From: Streptomyces blattellae
Lineage (GTDB): Bacteria > Actinomycetota > Actinomycetes > Streptomycetales > Streptomycetaceae
DNA length: 44,712 nt
Direction: 5' to 3'
Assembly: GCF_009709555.1 (NCBI RefSeq)
Contig: NZ_WJBG01000122.1
Location: 1-44,712, forward strand
A model generated the notes under the pieces. It was not told where the DNA came from and searched no databases. It saw nothing but the letters and a program-made list of their open reading frames with translations. The stretch's first letter is position 1. Every line of letters starts with the position of its first letter. The position numbers and the translations under genes were made by a program. Shown here piece by piece: positions 7,401-14,942 of the stretch.

Positions 7401-9124
7401 GTGATCTTCAGGTGGTAGCCGGACGAGTGGATGATCGCCGTGGGGGCGCCCTCGCGGTCGTATGCGAAGGTCAGCCACTGGGTGCCGGAGCGGTCGGTGA
7501 TCTGTTCCAGCAGGGCGATGCCGTTGCCGTCGCCGCCCGGGGCCGCGAAGTGGCAGGTGCGGCCGGATTCGGGGTCGGTGACCGTGTAGTCGCCGTAGGC
7601 GTCGATGGTCAGCGGGTGGCACTCGCCGTCCACGGGCAGGACCGGCACGCCGGGCGCGGGGTGCGGATACGCGAGCAGGGAGCCGTCCTCGCGGATGAAG
7701 ATGACGCCCTCGGCGTCGATCTCCAGGCGCTGGTCCGCCGTCGAGGTCCAGGCGGGGCCGAACCAGCGGCCCGCCCGGTACGAGGACTCGAACTGGCGCG
7801 AGAAGACCAGGGGCAGCCCGGCGGGCAGAGTGACGTCGGTCTGGGGCAGCGACATGCGGCCGGTGGCCATGTCGACGGGGTCGCCGCCGAAAGTCTTGCA
7901 CCACAGCCTCCGGGCGGCATCCCGCAGCCCGGCACGCACCCCCTCCCGGGCCGCTCCCGTCGCCGCCCCCTTGGCGGCCCCGCGAGCGGCCCCCCGGGCC
8001 ACGCCGCCGGCTCCCTTGCCGCCGATCAGGTTCGAGGCGAGGTAGCCCATCGCATCGCCGGGGTCGCTGCGCCAGCCGCTGCCCAGCAGTGATGCGGGCA
8101 GGCGTTCGGGGTGGGCGGCCGTGCCCACCAGCCCGGCCAGCAGCATGTTGGACTGGCCCAGCCACTCCCCGGGATGGGTGAGGTTGTAGGGGTCCATCGG
8201 GTTGAGCGTGCGGGCCAGCTTCAGCACGTCCGTGCCGCCCCTGAGCAGCCCGCCCATCACATGCACCGAGTTCAGCTGGGTACCGACGAACGCGTCCGTC
8301 GCGTTCGCGGCGACCCGGTCGGTGAACTCCGGCTTCGGCGGCGCCGACTCCAAAGCGGCGGCGATCCGGCGCTGCGCGTCCCGGGCGGCATCCGTGCGCT
8401 GACGCCGCGCCTCCGCCAGGATCTCCCCGGCCTCCCGCCTGCCCGCCACGCCCGGGTCGGTGAAGGTGCCAGGTTCGGTCGGCCTCTCGCCCGGATCGCG
8501 GCCCGCTAAAGCGGCCGTGTTGTATTTTTCGGCGGCCTGGTTGTAGGCATCCACCCGCGTGTTGTGGGCGTCCGCCGCCCGCTGGGAGGCCTCCTGCGCG
8601 GCACGGTAGGCGTCGATCGCGGTCTGTGCCTGCTGCTGCGCCCAGCGCACCGTGTCCGCGTACGCCTCCAGCGCCCCCGCCGCCTCCCCGCACGCATCCG
8701 CCCCCTTCAGCCACTGCCGGGGCTGCATGTCGAACTTCGCCCGGAACGCGTCCGCCGCCTGCCCCTGCCAGCCGTCGCCGGTGTCCAGCGACCGCATCCC
8801 CTGGCCGACGTTCTCGAACGCCCGCGCAAAGTCCCGCAGATGCCGCGCCCGCGCCTCCAACGCCCCCGCACTGCCGTGGACCAGCTCCTTCGGGTCCTCG
8901 CTCTCACCCAGAGCGCGTTCGGTGACCTCGCCGCCCAGCCGGTTGTTCACGCCCTCGCCGAAGTCGCGAACCCCCTCCGCGGCACCGTCCGCACCGACGG
9001 CGGACAGCCCGTCCGCCGCCCGGTCCGCACCCCAGTTGACGGCCTCCCCGACACCCTCCTTCACCCCGTCGACAGCCGCCTCCAGGCCGTCCCCGAGACT
9101 GTTGAGCGCATCCCCCAATCCCAT
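4403..9124 (-). CDS. Rhs-repeat polymorphic toxin with type-28 C-terminal domain
   Basis: 1573 residues. Residues 1-260 form a helical T7SS-type region with a WxG-like turn (GWQGQAADAF, about 118-127) and long coiled-coil stretches. An Ala/Gly-rich linker follows, then a DUF6531-type start (GDPVDMATGRM, about 414). About 900 residues of Rhs/YD repeats (YDxxGR types) come next. The core ends at NPLTWIDPLGL (1440-1450), the usual release point of Rhs tips. The last 123 residues (coded by 4403-4774) contain DGTPFDHIADLKGARNGLDN and an end like polymorphic toxin type 28 (Ntox28), a predicted nuclease-type toxin. GC drops sharply at the tip, a sign of tip exchange. The ATG overlaps the upstream stop (ATGA), implying translational coupling to the WXG-like gene. 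Export by a type VII system is inferred. Confidence 0.9.
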   Translation of the reverse strand: MGLGDALNSLGDGLEAAVDGVKEGVGEAVNWGADRAADGLSAVGADGAAEGVRDFGEGVNNRLGGEVTERALGESEDPKELVHGSAGALEARARHLRDFARAFENVGQGMRSLDTGDGWQGQAADAFRAKFDMQPRQWLKGADACGEAAGALEAYADTVRWAQQQAQTAIDAYRAAQEASQRAADAHNTRVDAYNQAAEKYNTAALAGRDPGERPTEPGTFTDPGVAGRREAGEILAEARRQRTDAARDAQRRIAAALESAPPKPEFTDRVAANATDAFVGTQLNSVHVMGGLLRGGTDVLKLARTLNPMDPYNLTHPGEWLGQSNMLLAGLVGTAAHPERLPASLLGSGWRSDPGDAMGYLASNLIGGKGAGGVARGAARGAAKGAATGAAREGVRAGLRDAARRLWCKTFGGDPVDMATGRMSLPQTDVTLPAGLPLVFSRQFESSYRAGRWFGPAWTSTADQRLEIDAEGVIFIREDGSLLAYPHPAPGVPVLPVDGECHPLTIDAYGDYTVTDPESGRTCHFAAPGGDGNGIALLEQITDRSGTQWLTFAYDREGAPTAIIHSSGYHLKITTAGERITALHLTDTTADDDTSTELVRFGYDEQGHLSAVTNSSGIPTRFTNDELGRITAWTDTNNSSYHYAYDDQDRCTFQTGEAGHLRNTYTYDDTDPDTGHQVITATNSLGHSTRYHINSDLQVVAETGPDGATTRTTYDRHDRPLTVTDPLGRTQSYAYDQAGRPIMVVRPDGRYTSIGYNDQGLPVSISGADGTHLTQQFDEYGNRTQVTDASGATTRFTYDELGHLAAITDAMGATTTVRCNPAGLPLEITDPLGAVTRYERDTFGRPVTLTDPTGSITRLEWTVEGRLSRRTAADGTTESWTYDGEGNTTSHTNPMGAATRYEYTHFDLMSARTGPDGVRYTFTHDTELRLTQVTNPQGLTWSYEYDPTGRLTAETDFDDRRLTYSHDAAGQLTARTTASGQTIRFEHDVLDRVLRKDAAGTVTTYAYDTTGALAQATSPDAILELQRDELGRLISETVNGRTLTYTYDTLGRRTSRTTPTGATSTWTYDTAGNRTELTTSGHTLTFTHDAAGRELTRHIGETITLTHAFDPLGRLTKQQLTGPANQRLQQRAYTYRADGNLTAIDDHLTGTRRFDLDAAGRVTAVHAANWTESYAYDTAGNQTHASWPTPMPGQEATGDRTYTGTRITRAGNVRYEHDDAGRITLRQKTRLSRKPDTWRYTWDAEDRLTSVVTPDGTTWRYTYDPLGRRIAKQRLATDNETVLEQVDFSWDGTTLCEQTTHTPGTDGPAITLTWDHQGLHPLTQTERKTTPAPAIGASQEEIDSRFYAIVTDLIGTPTELVDEQGDIAWHTRTTLWGTTTWNRTATAYTPMRFPGQYHDPETGLHYNYFRHYDPETARYTTPDPLGLTPAPNPTTYVHNPLTWIDPLGLTPCRDLGLRQNAVDAIRKLENIKKDPLGEINSQPNHNHYSAARREAQGEVVARKPDGTPFDHIADLKGARNGLDNVRLALEREIQNPLSSMTERGMEVLLKKRKEAIEELDRLNGFLHSIGHR

Positions 9125-9735
9125 CAGCGCTCACCCTCCCCCGGCGCCGCTGCCTCCGGCGGCCCGCCCCACTGCCAGTCCGTGTCCGCATCCAGCAGCG
9201 CATCCGGCGTCACCGTCGAACTGTCCACGTCCTGCCCGGCCTGCACCCAGGCCTGCCCGGCCGCATCCGCGCCCGCCGCGACAGACTCCGCGCTGTAATC
9301 CGCGCCCGCCACCTGCGAGACGGCATTGTCCTTCAGCGTGTCCGACCAGGACCGCTGCCCGGCCTCCTCCGCCGTCAGATACGGGTTGCCCGCGGCGGCC
9401 GTCCACGCCGTCTTCAAGGTGTCCGAGACGTACTGCTCCTGCTCGTGATAGATCCCCGCCGACAAATTCAGCCGCCCCGCGAACTCATTCGCATCCTGCA
9501 TCAGCGAACGCACACCCCAGCCCCACCGCTCACAGAAGTCGGCGAACACCTCCCGCAGACCCGCATCCCCCACCTCCAGGCCCGCCAGCTCCAGATCACC
9601 GAAGCCCCGCCCCAGATTCGCCTCGATGTCGAAACCCAACTCCTTCAGCTCATCCATCGCCTGATTGATGCCCCGCGTGATCCGCGCCAGCGCCTCCGGA
9701 TCGACCTGGTAACCGCCACCGCCCCCACCACTCAC
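9124..9735 (-). CDS. WXG-like helical partner of the Rhs toxin
   Basis: 203 residues. The GTG at 9735 is chosen because GGAGGGGG precedes it and it overlaps the upstream stop (GTGA). After a Gly-rich start (SGGGGGGYQVDPEALARI) the protein is mostly helical, with CERWGWGVRSLMQDANEFAG resembling the turn of WXG100-type secretion partners and a second helical half (ADYSAESVAAGADAAGQAW). It lacks a signal peptide. Together with the SseB-like gene before it and the Rhs gene after it, it forms a tightly coupled three-gene unit. A role as targeting factor or chaperone for the toxin is inferred from context; the fold assignment is tentative. Confidence 0.75.
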   Translation of the reverse strand: MSGGGGGGYQVDPEALARITRGINQAMDELKELGFDIEANLGRGFGDLELAGLEVGDAGLREVFADFCERWGWGVRSLMQDANEFAGRLNLSAGIYHEQEQYVSDTLKTAWTAAAGNPYLTAEEAGQRSWSDTLKDNAVSQVAGADYSAESVAAGADAAGQAWVQAGQDVDSSTVTPDALLDADTDWQWGGPPEAAAPGEGER

Positions 9736-10178
9736 CGGCTCGCCCCCTCCGCATCCACCGCCACCGCGTCCGCAACGATCCCCCGCACCGGAGGCAGCAC
9801 CATCCCCGCCGCACTCCCCGCATCCACCGCGATCCCCACCGGCCCACCCACCGCCGCCACCTCCGGCACCACCTGATCCAGCAAACGCGCCCCAAACACC
9901 GCCACCCACCCAGGCACAGCCTCACCCCGCGCCCCAGCAAAACGTTCCAGCGCCGCCACATCCGTGAACACCGGCAACCAGCGGACACCACCCGCCTCCA
10001 CCGACAACAACGCCCCGTCCACCACCGCCACCAACACCTCAGCGCGCCGGAACTCCCCCACCACCGCCCGCAGATCACCCAGACCGGCCGCCGCAAGATC
10101 CGCCAACCGCAACCGCAACCGCAACGCACCGGCACTCACAACAGACACCCACCCCCACTCACAGACATCACCGCTCAT
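9732..10178 (-). CDS. SseB-family-like protein of the toxin operon
   Basis: About 148 residues, with the pattern AEVLVAVVDG, VRWLPVFTDVAALERFAG and VGIAVDAGSAAGMVLPPV. This is typical of SseB N-terminal domain proteins found next to WXG/ESX-type genes in actinobacteria. It has no signal peptide and is probably a cytosolic accessory or adaptor; its biochemical role is not known. The ATG at 10178 has no clear ribosome-binding site. A GTG at 10139 after a G-rich run is an alternative start. It is the first gene of the unit that continues with overlapping stop and start into the WXG-like and Rhs genes. Confidence 0.75.
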   Translation of the reverse strand: MSGDVCEWGWVSVVSAGALRLRLRLADLAAAGLGDLRAVVGEFRRAEVLVAVVDGALLSVEAGGVRWLPVFTDVAALERFAGARGEAVPGWVAVFGARLLDQVVPEVAAVGGPVGIAVDAGSAAGMVLPPVRGIVADAVAVDAEGASR

Positions 10179-10213
10179 CGCACAAGCGAACGATCAGGGA
10201 AACAAACATGGCC

Positions 10214-10723
10214 TCACGGCTCCTCGTACGGCGCGCACAGTCGGCGCAGTGTCGTACCGAGGCGGCGGGCGTAAGCGTGCTGCAGGCCCCGGGTCGCCGG
10301 TCCGCCTGCGCGGGCGTACCACTTGGCGCCACGGCTGAAGGCGGACACCGTCAGCCAGACGGTGCCGTCGCCGGTGCGTTCCACGACGAAGGCCTCCTCG
10401 CCGCACTCGGGGTGGCCGGCGAGGGTGCCGTACGCCCAGCCGGCCCTGCGGTGTTCCTCCACCGTCCAGACCACGCGGCAGGGGGCTTTGATCAGCCCGG
10501 CGAGGGTGACGGTGACGTCCACGCCGGGTTCCGCGCGGTCGGCACTCGCGTCGATGCCCACGCCCATCGCGCGGTGCATCTCCCAGGTCAGGACCGCCTC
10601 GGACGCGCGGCGGAAGACCGGCTCGCCCTCGCCGATGCGGGTGCGGACGTTCATGGGGTGGAAGCCGGGCGGGCAGTAGCCGCGCTCGCGGGTCGCGCCG
10701 ACGTCGTCGTACGTGAAGGACAT
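10214..10723 (-). CDS. DUF1990 family protein
   Basis: 169 residues from ATG 10723 (a TTG lies three codons upstream). The opening FTYDDVGATRERGYCPPGFH, then RIGEGEPVFRRASEAVLTWEMHRAMG and the late RGAKWYARAGGPATRGLQ, are the hallmarks of DUF1990. The function of this family is unknown; the fold is thought to be START/lipocalin-like, which I cannot verify here. No signal peptide is seen. No good ribosome-binding site precedes the ATG, so a leaderless transcript is possible. It is on the same strand as the toxin unit but its composition is core-like, so it probably marks the border of the accessory block. Confidence 0.88.
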   Translation of the reverse strand: MSFTYDDVGATRERGYCPPGFHPMNVRTRIGEGEPVFRRASEAVLTWEMHRAMGVGIDASADRAEPGVDVTVTLAGLIKAPCRVVWTVEEHRRAGWAYGTLAGHPECGEEAFVVERTGDGTVWLTVSAFSRGAKWYARAGGPATRGLQHAYARRLGTTLRRLCAPYEEP

Positions 10724-10792
10724 GGGAGACAAGCGTAGGGCGGCATCCGGAAATGCCGTCGTTCCGGGTGCCGCCTGTCAACTTGGTGGCAG

Positions 10793-12445
10793 CTAGCTGA
10801 CGTTGACCGCGCTCCAGGCGGCGGCGACCGCCCGGTACTCGGTGCTGTCGGATCCGTACAGGTCGGTAGCGGCGCTCAGGGTCGCCGTACGGGCGCCCGC
10901 GTAGTCGGTCGTCGAGGTCATGTACTCGGTCAGCGCCTTGTACCAGATCTGGACGGCCTTGCCCCGGCCGATGCCGGTGACCGTGGAGCCGTCGGCCGTC
11001 GGCGAGTTGTAGGACACGCCGTTGATCGTCTTCGCGCCGCTGCCCTCGGAGAGGAGGTAGAAGAAGTGGTTCGCGGGGCCGGACGAGTAGTGCACGTCCA
11101 GGTTCCCCAACGACGAGGACCAGTAGTCGGCCGAGGAGCCGTCCCTGCTCGGCTGGTCCATGTAGCGCAGCGGGGAGCTGTTGATCTTCTCGCCGATGAG
11201 GTAGTCACCGGCGTCGGAGGAGTTGTTCGCGTAGAACTCGGCCGCCGTGCCGAGGATGTCGGACGTGGCCTCGTTCAGGCCGCCCGATTCGCCGCTGTAG
11301 TTCAGGCCCGCGGTGTTCGACGTCACACCGTGCGTCATCTCGTGGCCGGCCACGTCGAGGGACGTCAGGGGCCGCGTGTTCCCCACGCCGTCGCCGTAGG
11401 TCATGCAGAAGCAGCTGTCGTCCCAGAACGCGTTGACGTACCGGTTGCCGTAGTGGACGCGGGAGTACGCGGCCACGCCGTCGTTCCTGATGCCGTTGCG
11501 GCCGAAGGTGTCCTGGTAGAAGTCCCAGGTGACCTGGGCGCCGTAGGCGGCGTCCACGGCGGCCGTCTGGTCCGTGGTGGAGGCGGAGGCGGTGCCGGTG
11601 CCCCAGGTGTCGTCCGCGTCGGTGAACAGGGTGCCCGGGGAGGAGCCGGTGGTGCCGGCCATGTTGTTGGTTTTGTGACCGCCGCGCGAGGTGTCGTACA
11701 GCTGGTACGTCGAGCCCGACAGGTAGGTGCCGAGCGTCACCGTGCCGGAGTACAGGCTCCGGCCGGTGCCGGTCTCGATGCCCTGGTACTCGTAGAGCTT
11801 CTTGCCGGTGGCCGCGTCGGTGACGACGTGCAGTTCGTTCGGGGTGCCGTCCTCCTGGAGGCCGCCGACGACCGTCTCGTAGGCGAGGGTCGGCTTGCCG
11901 TCCCCGGCCCAGACGACCTTGCGGGGCGCGTTCTCGGCCGCCGACTCGGTGGAGCCCGCCGCCTTGGCGAGCTTCACTGCCTGCTGCTCGGCGGCCGACT
12001 TGGTTATCTCGGGGGTCAGGTCGGCGACCTTGATCGCCGTCTTCGTCGCTTTGGTGACGCCCTCGGTCCTGCCCGACGCGTTCTCGTGGACGACCAGGTC
12101 GCCGCCGAGGACGGGCAGGCCGGCGTAGGTGCGCTCGTAGCGGGTGTGGACCGTGCCGTCGGCGTCCTTGATGACGTCTCTGACGACCAGCTTCTCCTCC
12201 GCGCCGAGGCCTATCTCGTCGGCGGTCTCCGTCGTGGCCGCGTCCGCCTGCCTGATCAGGGCGGTGCGGGCGGCCGGGGTGAGGGCCAGGGGGGCGGCGG
12301 AGGCCTGGTCGGTGCCGGACCGTGCGGGCTCGGCGGAGGCACCGGTGGTCAGCGCGGTGGTGAGGAGGGCTCCGGCCGCGATGGCGGTGGCGATGGTCAG
12401 AGTGGTGCGCCTGCGACGCGCGTAGTGGGGGGTCGGGCGGTTCAC
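10793..12445 (-). CDS. Secreted M4 (thermolysin-like) neutral metalloprotease
   Basis: 550 residues, extracellular zinc endopeptidase. GTG start with AAGGAG five bases upstream. A signal peptide (about 1-38, RRRTTLTIATAIAAGALLTT, cut near ASA-EP) is followed by FTP and PepSY propeptide regions (LVVRDVIKDADGTVHTRYER; AYETVVGGLQEDGTPNELHV). The mature domain starts near residue 225 and carries HEMTH (368-372), the third zinc ligand E in GGLNEATSD (about 392) and the proton donor His in LDVHYSSGPANHF. It ends without an extra domain. It is a close paralogue of the next gene upstream (12650-14704), and shares a 15-bp promoter-region element with it. S. coelicolor SCO5447, as I remember it, is the counterpart of one of them. 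Confidence 0.95.
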   Translation of the reverse strand: MNRPTPHYARRRRTTLTIATAIAAGALLTTALTTGASAEPARSGTDQASAAPLALTPAARTALIRQADAATTETADEIGLGAEEKLVVRDVIKDADGTVHTRYERTYAGLPVLGGDLVVHENASGRTEGVTKATKTAIKVADLTPEITKSAAEQQAVKLAKAAGSTESAAENAPRKVVWAGDGKPTLAYETVVGGLQEDGTPNELHVVTDAATGKKLYEYQGIETGTGRSLYSGTVTLGTYLSGSTYQLYDTSRGGHKTNNMAGTTGSSPGTLFTDADDTWGTGTASASTTDQTAAVDAAYGAQVTWDFYQDTFGRNGIRNDGVAAYSRVHYGNRYVNAFWDDSCFCMTYGDGVGNTRPLTSLDVAGHEMTHGVTSNTAGLNYSGESGGLNEATSDILGTAAEFYANNSSDAGDYLIGEKINSSPLRYMDQPSRDGSSADYWSSSLGNLDVHYSSGPANHFFYLLSEGSGAKTINGVSYNSPTADGSTVTGIGRGKAVQIWYKALTEYMTSTTDYAGARTATLSAATDLYGSDSTEYRAVAAAWSAVNVS

Positions 12446-12490
12446 ACAAGCTCCTTGTGTGTGGGGTTAGTTGGGAAGTTGTGCGGTGGT

Positions 12491-12505
12491 GTGGGAAGAG
12501 TGGCA
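12491..12505 (-). promoter_or_regulatory. 15-bp element shared by both M4 protease promoters
   Basis: Read on the minus strand this is TGCCACTCTTCCCAC, 46 bp upstream of the protease start at 12445. The identical 15 bases recur at 14828-14842 upstream of the second protease. Retention in otherwise diverged leaders suggests a binding site or promoter element. No known consensus is recognised. Confidence 0.5.
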
Positions 12506-12588
12506 TCTGGGGTGCATACACGTCAGGACCTCAAAGTGACGTTGGCTGAAACTCGACTGCCTGGTGAACGTTTCGGGAACATGAACGC

Positions 12589-12629
12589 GGGTGCCGCCCC
12601 GGGGGGTTGAACCACCCGGGACGGCACCC
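12589..12629 (-). terminator. Long hairpin terminator between the proteases
   Basis: An imperfect inverted repeat of about 20 bp per arm (GGGTGCCG...CGGCACCC with two mismatches and a short loop). It lies just downstream of the stop of the 12650-14704 protease. There is no T-run, as is common for Streptomyces. Confidence 0.7.
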
Positions 12630-12649
12630 TGCCCGCAGAACCTTGCGTC

Positions 12650-14704
12650 TTACGGGAACGTCAGCTGCCAGCTGTTGATGTGACCGGTGTCTGCCGCCGC
12701 GTTGTCCTGGACCCGCAACTGCCAGGTCCCGTCGGCGACTTCGGAGGAGGCGTCCACCGTGTACGTGGTGTTGAGGTTGTCCGTGCTCCCGCCGGTGCCG
12801 TACGCCTTCAGCGTGTAGGCCGTGCCGTCGGGTGCGACCAGCTGCACCTGAAGGTCACCGATGTAGGTGTGCACGATGTCCACCGCGACCGCGAGGTTCG
12901 ACGGCGCGTTGCCCGTCCGCCCGGACACGGTGATCGACGACGTCACCGCCGCCCCGTTGTCGGGAATCGTCACGTCCGCCGCGTTCTCGAAGGACGTACC
13001 GCCGCCTGTGCCACCACCGTCGGAGCGTGCGCCGACCGCGATGCCGGCCCAGGCGTCCTGCACCGCCTTGTACTCGGCGCTCGTCGTGCCGTACAGCTCA
13101 CCGGTCGCCGCGAGCGTGCCGGTGCGGGCGGCGGCGTAGTTGGTCGTGGACGTGAACTTGGTGGTCAGCGCCCGGAACCAGATCTTCTCCGCCTTGTCGC
13201 GGCCGATGCCGGTGACCGGAAGGCCGTCCGAGGTGGGCGAGTTGTAGGTCACCCCGTTGATGGTCTTGGTGCCGCTGCCCTCGGAGAGGAGGTAGAAGAA
13301 GTGGTTCGCGGGGCCGGACGAGTAGTGCACGTCGATCGAGCCGATGCCCGAGTACCAGGCATCCCGCGACGAACCGTCCTTGCTCGGCTGGTCCATGTAC
13401 CGCAGCGGCGTGCCATTGCCGTTGATGTTGATCTCCTCGCCGATGAGGTAGTCACCGACGTCGGAGGAGTTGTTCGCGTAGAACTCGACCGTCGAGCCGA
13501 AGATGTCGGAGGTGGCCTCGTTCAGGCCGCCGGACTCGCCGGAGTAGTTGAGGCCCGCGGTGTTGGAGGTGAGCCCGTGGGTCATCTCGTGCGCGGCCAC
13601 GTCGATGGCCGTCAGCGGGTTGGCGTTGCCGGAGCCGTCGCCGTACGTCATGCAGAAGCAGCTGTCCGACCAGAACGCGTTGACGTAGTTGTTGCCGTAG
13701 TGGACGCGGGAGTAGGCGCCGACGCCGTCACCGCGGATGCCGTCGCGGCCGTGCACGTTCTTGTAGTAGTCCCAGGTCAGCGCGGCGCCGTAGTGGGCGT
13801 CGGCGGCGGCCGACTCCAGGTTCGACGGGCTGCCGTTGCCCCACACGTCGTCGGAGCCGGAGAAGAGGGTGCCGGTGCCGGAGGTGCCGCGGTTCAGGTT
13901 GTACGTGCGGTGGTTGCCGCGCGCGCCGTCGGTGAGGTTGTACGTCGAACCCGACTGCGTGGTGGTGAGGTCGACCGTGCCGGAGTACACCGTGTTGCCG
14001 GTGCCGGTCTCGATCGCCTCCCACTCGTACAGCTTCTCGCCGCTGGTGGCGTCGGTGATGACATGCAGTTCCTGCGGGGTGCCGTCGTGCTGGAAGCCGC
14101 CGACGACCGTCTCGTACGCCACCGTCGGCGTGCCGTTCGCCGCCCAGATCACCTTGCGGGGCGCCCGGTTGACGTCGGGGCTCTTGGCGTCCTCGGCCTT
14201 CGCGGCGGCCAGCGCCTGCTGTTCGGCCTCGGCGGTGGGTACGGCGGCCTTCGTGGTCGCGGGCTTGATGGCGGCACGGGTGGCCTTGACGACGGCCTCG
14301 GTCGCGCCGGACTCGGCGGTCTCGACGACGAGGTCGCCGCCGAGGACGGGGAGGCCGTCGTACGTCCGCTCGTAGCGGGTGTGGACCGTGCCGTTGCCGT
14401 CCTTGAGGACGTCGCGGACGACCAGCTTCTCCTTGGCGCCGAGGCCAAGGTCCTCGGCGGTGTCCGCCTTGCCGGCATCGGCCTCGCGGATCAGCTCGGC
14501 GCGCTGGGCGGGGGAGAGCTTGACGGACTCCGCGCCCGGTATGACCTTGCCCGCGGCCGACGGTGCCTTCTCCGGGGCGGCGGTCGCGGCGCCCGACTGG
14601 ACGGCCGCGGCGATCAGGGCGGCGGCGCCGACGAAAACGACGGCGGCGGTTCGGGGGGTGGATCTGTGAGAGGTTCGTCTGTCTGAGGAATTGCGTCTCA
14701 ACAC
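12650..14704 (-). CDS. Secreted M4 metalloprotease with C-terminal P-domain
   Basis: 684 residues. GTG 14704 is chosen because AAGGAG precedes it and a clean signal peptide follows (TAAVVFVGAAALIAAAVQSG, cut near ATA-AP). It has FTP and PepSY propeptide regions and a thermolysin-like catalytic domain with HEMTH, GGLNEATSD and IDVHYSSGPANHF. A Gly/Ser linker (GARSDGGGTGGGTS) leads to a C-terminal proprotein-convertase P domain (FENAADVTIPDNGAAVTSS to HINSWQLTFP), which in other proteases stabilises the enzyme or binds substrate. It has strong similarity throughout the pro and catalytic parts to the 10793-12445 protease, so the pair arose by duplication with gain or loss of the P domain. A hairpin terminator separates them. 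Confidence 0.95.
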   Translation of the reverse strand: MLRRNSSDRRTSHRSTPRTAAVVFVGAAALIAAAVQSGAATAAPEKAPSAAGKVIPGAESVKLSPAQRAELIREADAGKADTAEDLGLGAKEKLVVRDVLKDGNGTVHTRYERTYDGLPVLGGDLVVETAESGATEAVVKATRAAIKPATTKAAVPTAEAEQQALAAAKAEDAKSPDVNRAPRKVIWAANGTPTVAYETVVGGFQHDGTPQELHVITDATSGEKLYEWEAIETGTGNTVYSGTVDLTTTQSGSTYNLTDGARGNHRTYNLNRGTSGTGTLFSGSDDVWGNGSPSNLESAAADAHYGAALTWDYYKNVHGRDGIRGDGVGAYSRVHYGNNYVNAFWSDSCFCMTYGDGSGNANPLTAIDVAAHEMTHGLTSNTAGLNYSGESGGLNEATSDIFGSTVEFYANNSSDVGDYLIGEEININGNGTPLRYMDQPSKDGSSRDAWYSGIGSIDVHYSSGPANHFFYLLSEGSGTKTINGVTYNSPTSDGLPVTGIGRDKAEKIWFRALTTKFTSTTNYAAARTGTLAATGELYGTTSAEYKAVQDAWAGIAVGARSDGGGTGGGTSFENAADVTIPDNGAAVTSSITVSGRTGNAPSNLAVAVDIVHTYIGDLQVQLVAPDGTAYTLKAYGTGGSTDNLNTTYTVDASSEVADGTWQLRVQDNAAADTGHINSWQLTFP

Positions 14705-14827
14705 GGACTCCTTCTGGCAGCAGTGGGGGGTTGTGCGGAACCACGTGCGCGAGCGGCGGCCAGGCACCGCGGTGTGGTGGAACTGTGCGCTGTGAACTGT
14801 GAACTGTGAGGTTGCCGTGGTGTGGCC

Positions 14828-14842
14828 GTGGGAAGAGTGGCA
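14828..14842 (-). promoter_or_regulatory. Second copy of the 15-bp protease leader element
   Basis: Identical to 12491-12505 (minus strand TGCCACTCTTCCCAC), 124 bp upstream of the protease start at 14704. Between it and the start are short direct repeats of a TGAACTG type (about 14789-14806). Confidence 0.5.
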
Positions 14843-14912
14843 GGAGAACACGGTCCTTGTCAGGAGCGCGTCAGGAAGTTGGCCGGAAATCGTTCGCTGT
14901 CCGGGAGTTCAC

Positions 14913-14927
14913 GTTCGATATACGAAC
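14913..14927. promoter_or_regulatory. Palindrome GTTCG-ATATA-CGAAC, possible operator
   Basis: A perfect 5-bp inverted repeat around an AT-rich centre, in the gap between the ABC operon end and the second protease. It could be an operator for the protease 210 bp downstream. It overlaps the hairpin at 14924-14942. Confidence 0.35.
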
Positions 14928-14942
14928 CCTTGGCGAGGGTTC
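14924..14942 (-). terminator. Short hairpin at the end of the ABC operon
   Basis: A 7-bp perfect stem (GAACCCT/AGGGTTC) with a 5-base loop that overlaps the stop codon of the last ABC gene. It is weak but is placed where the operon should end. Confidence 0.4.

Noticed and set aside
5526..8714. Second long minus-strand frame inside the Rhs gene
   Set aside because: Its translation is almost only Arg/Pro/Gly/His, as expected from an off-frame reading of Rhs repeats.
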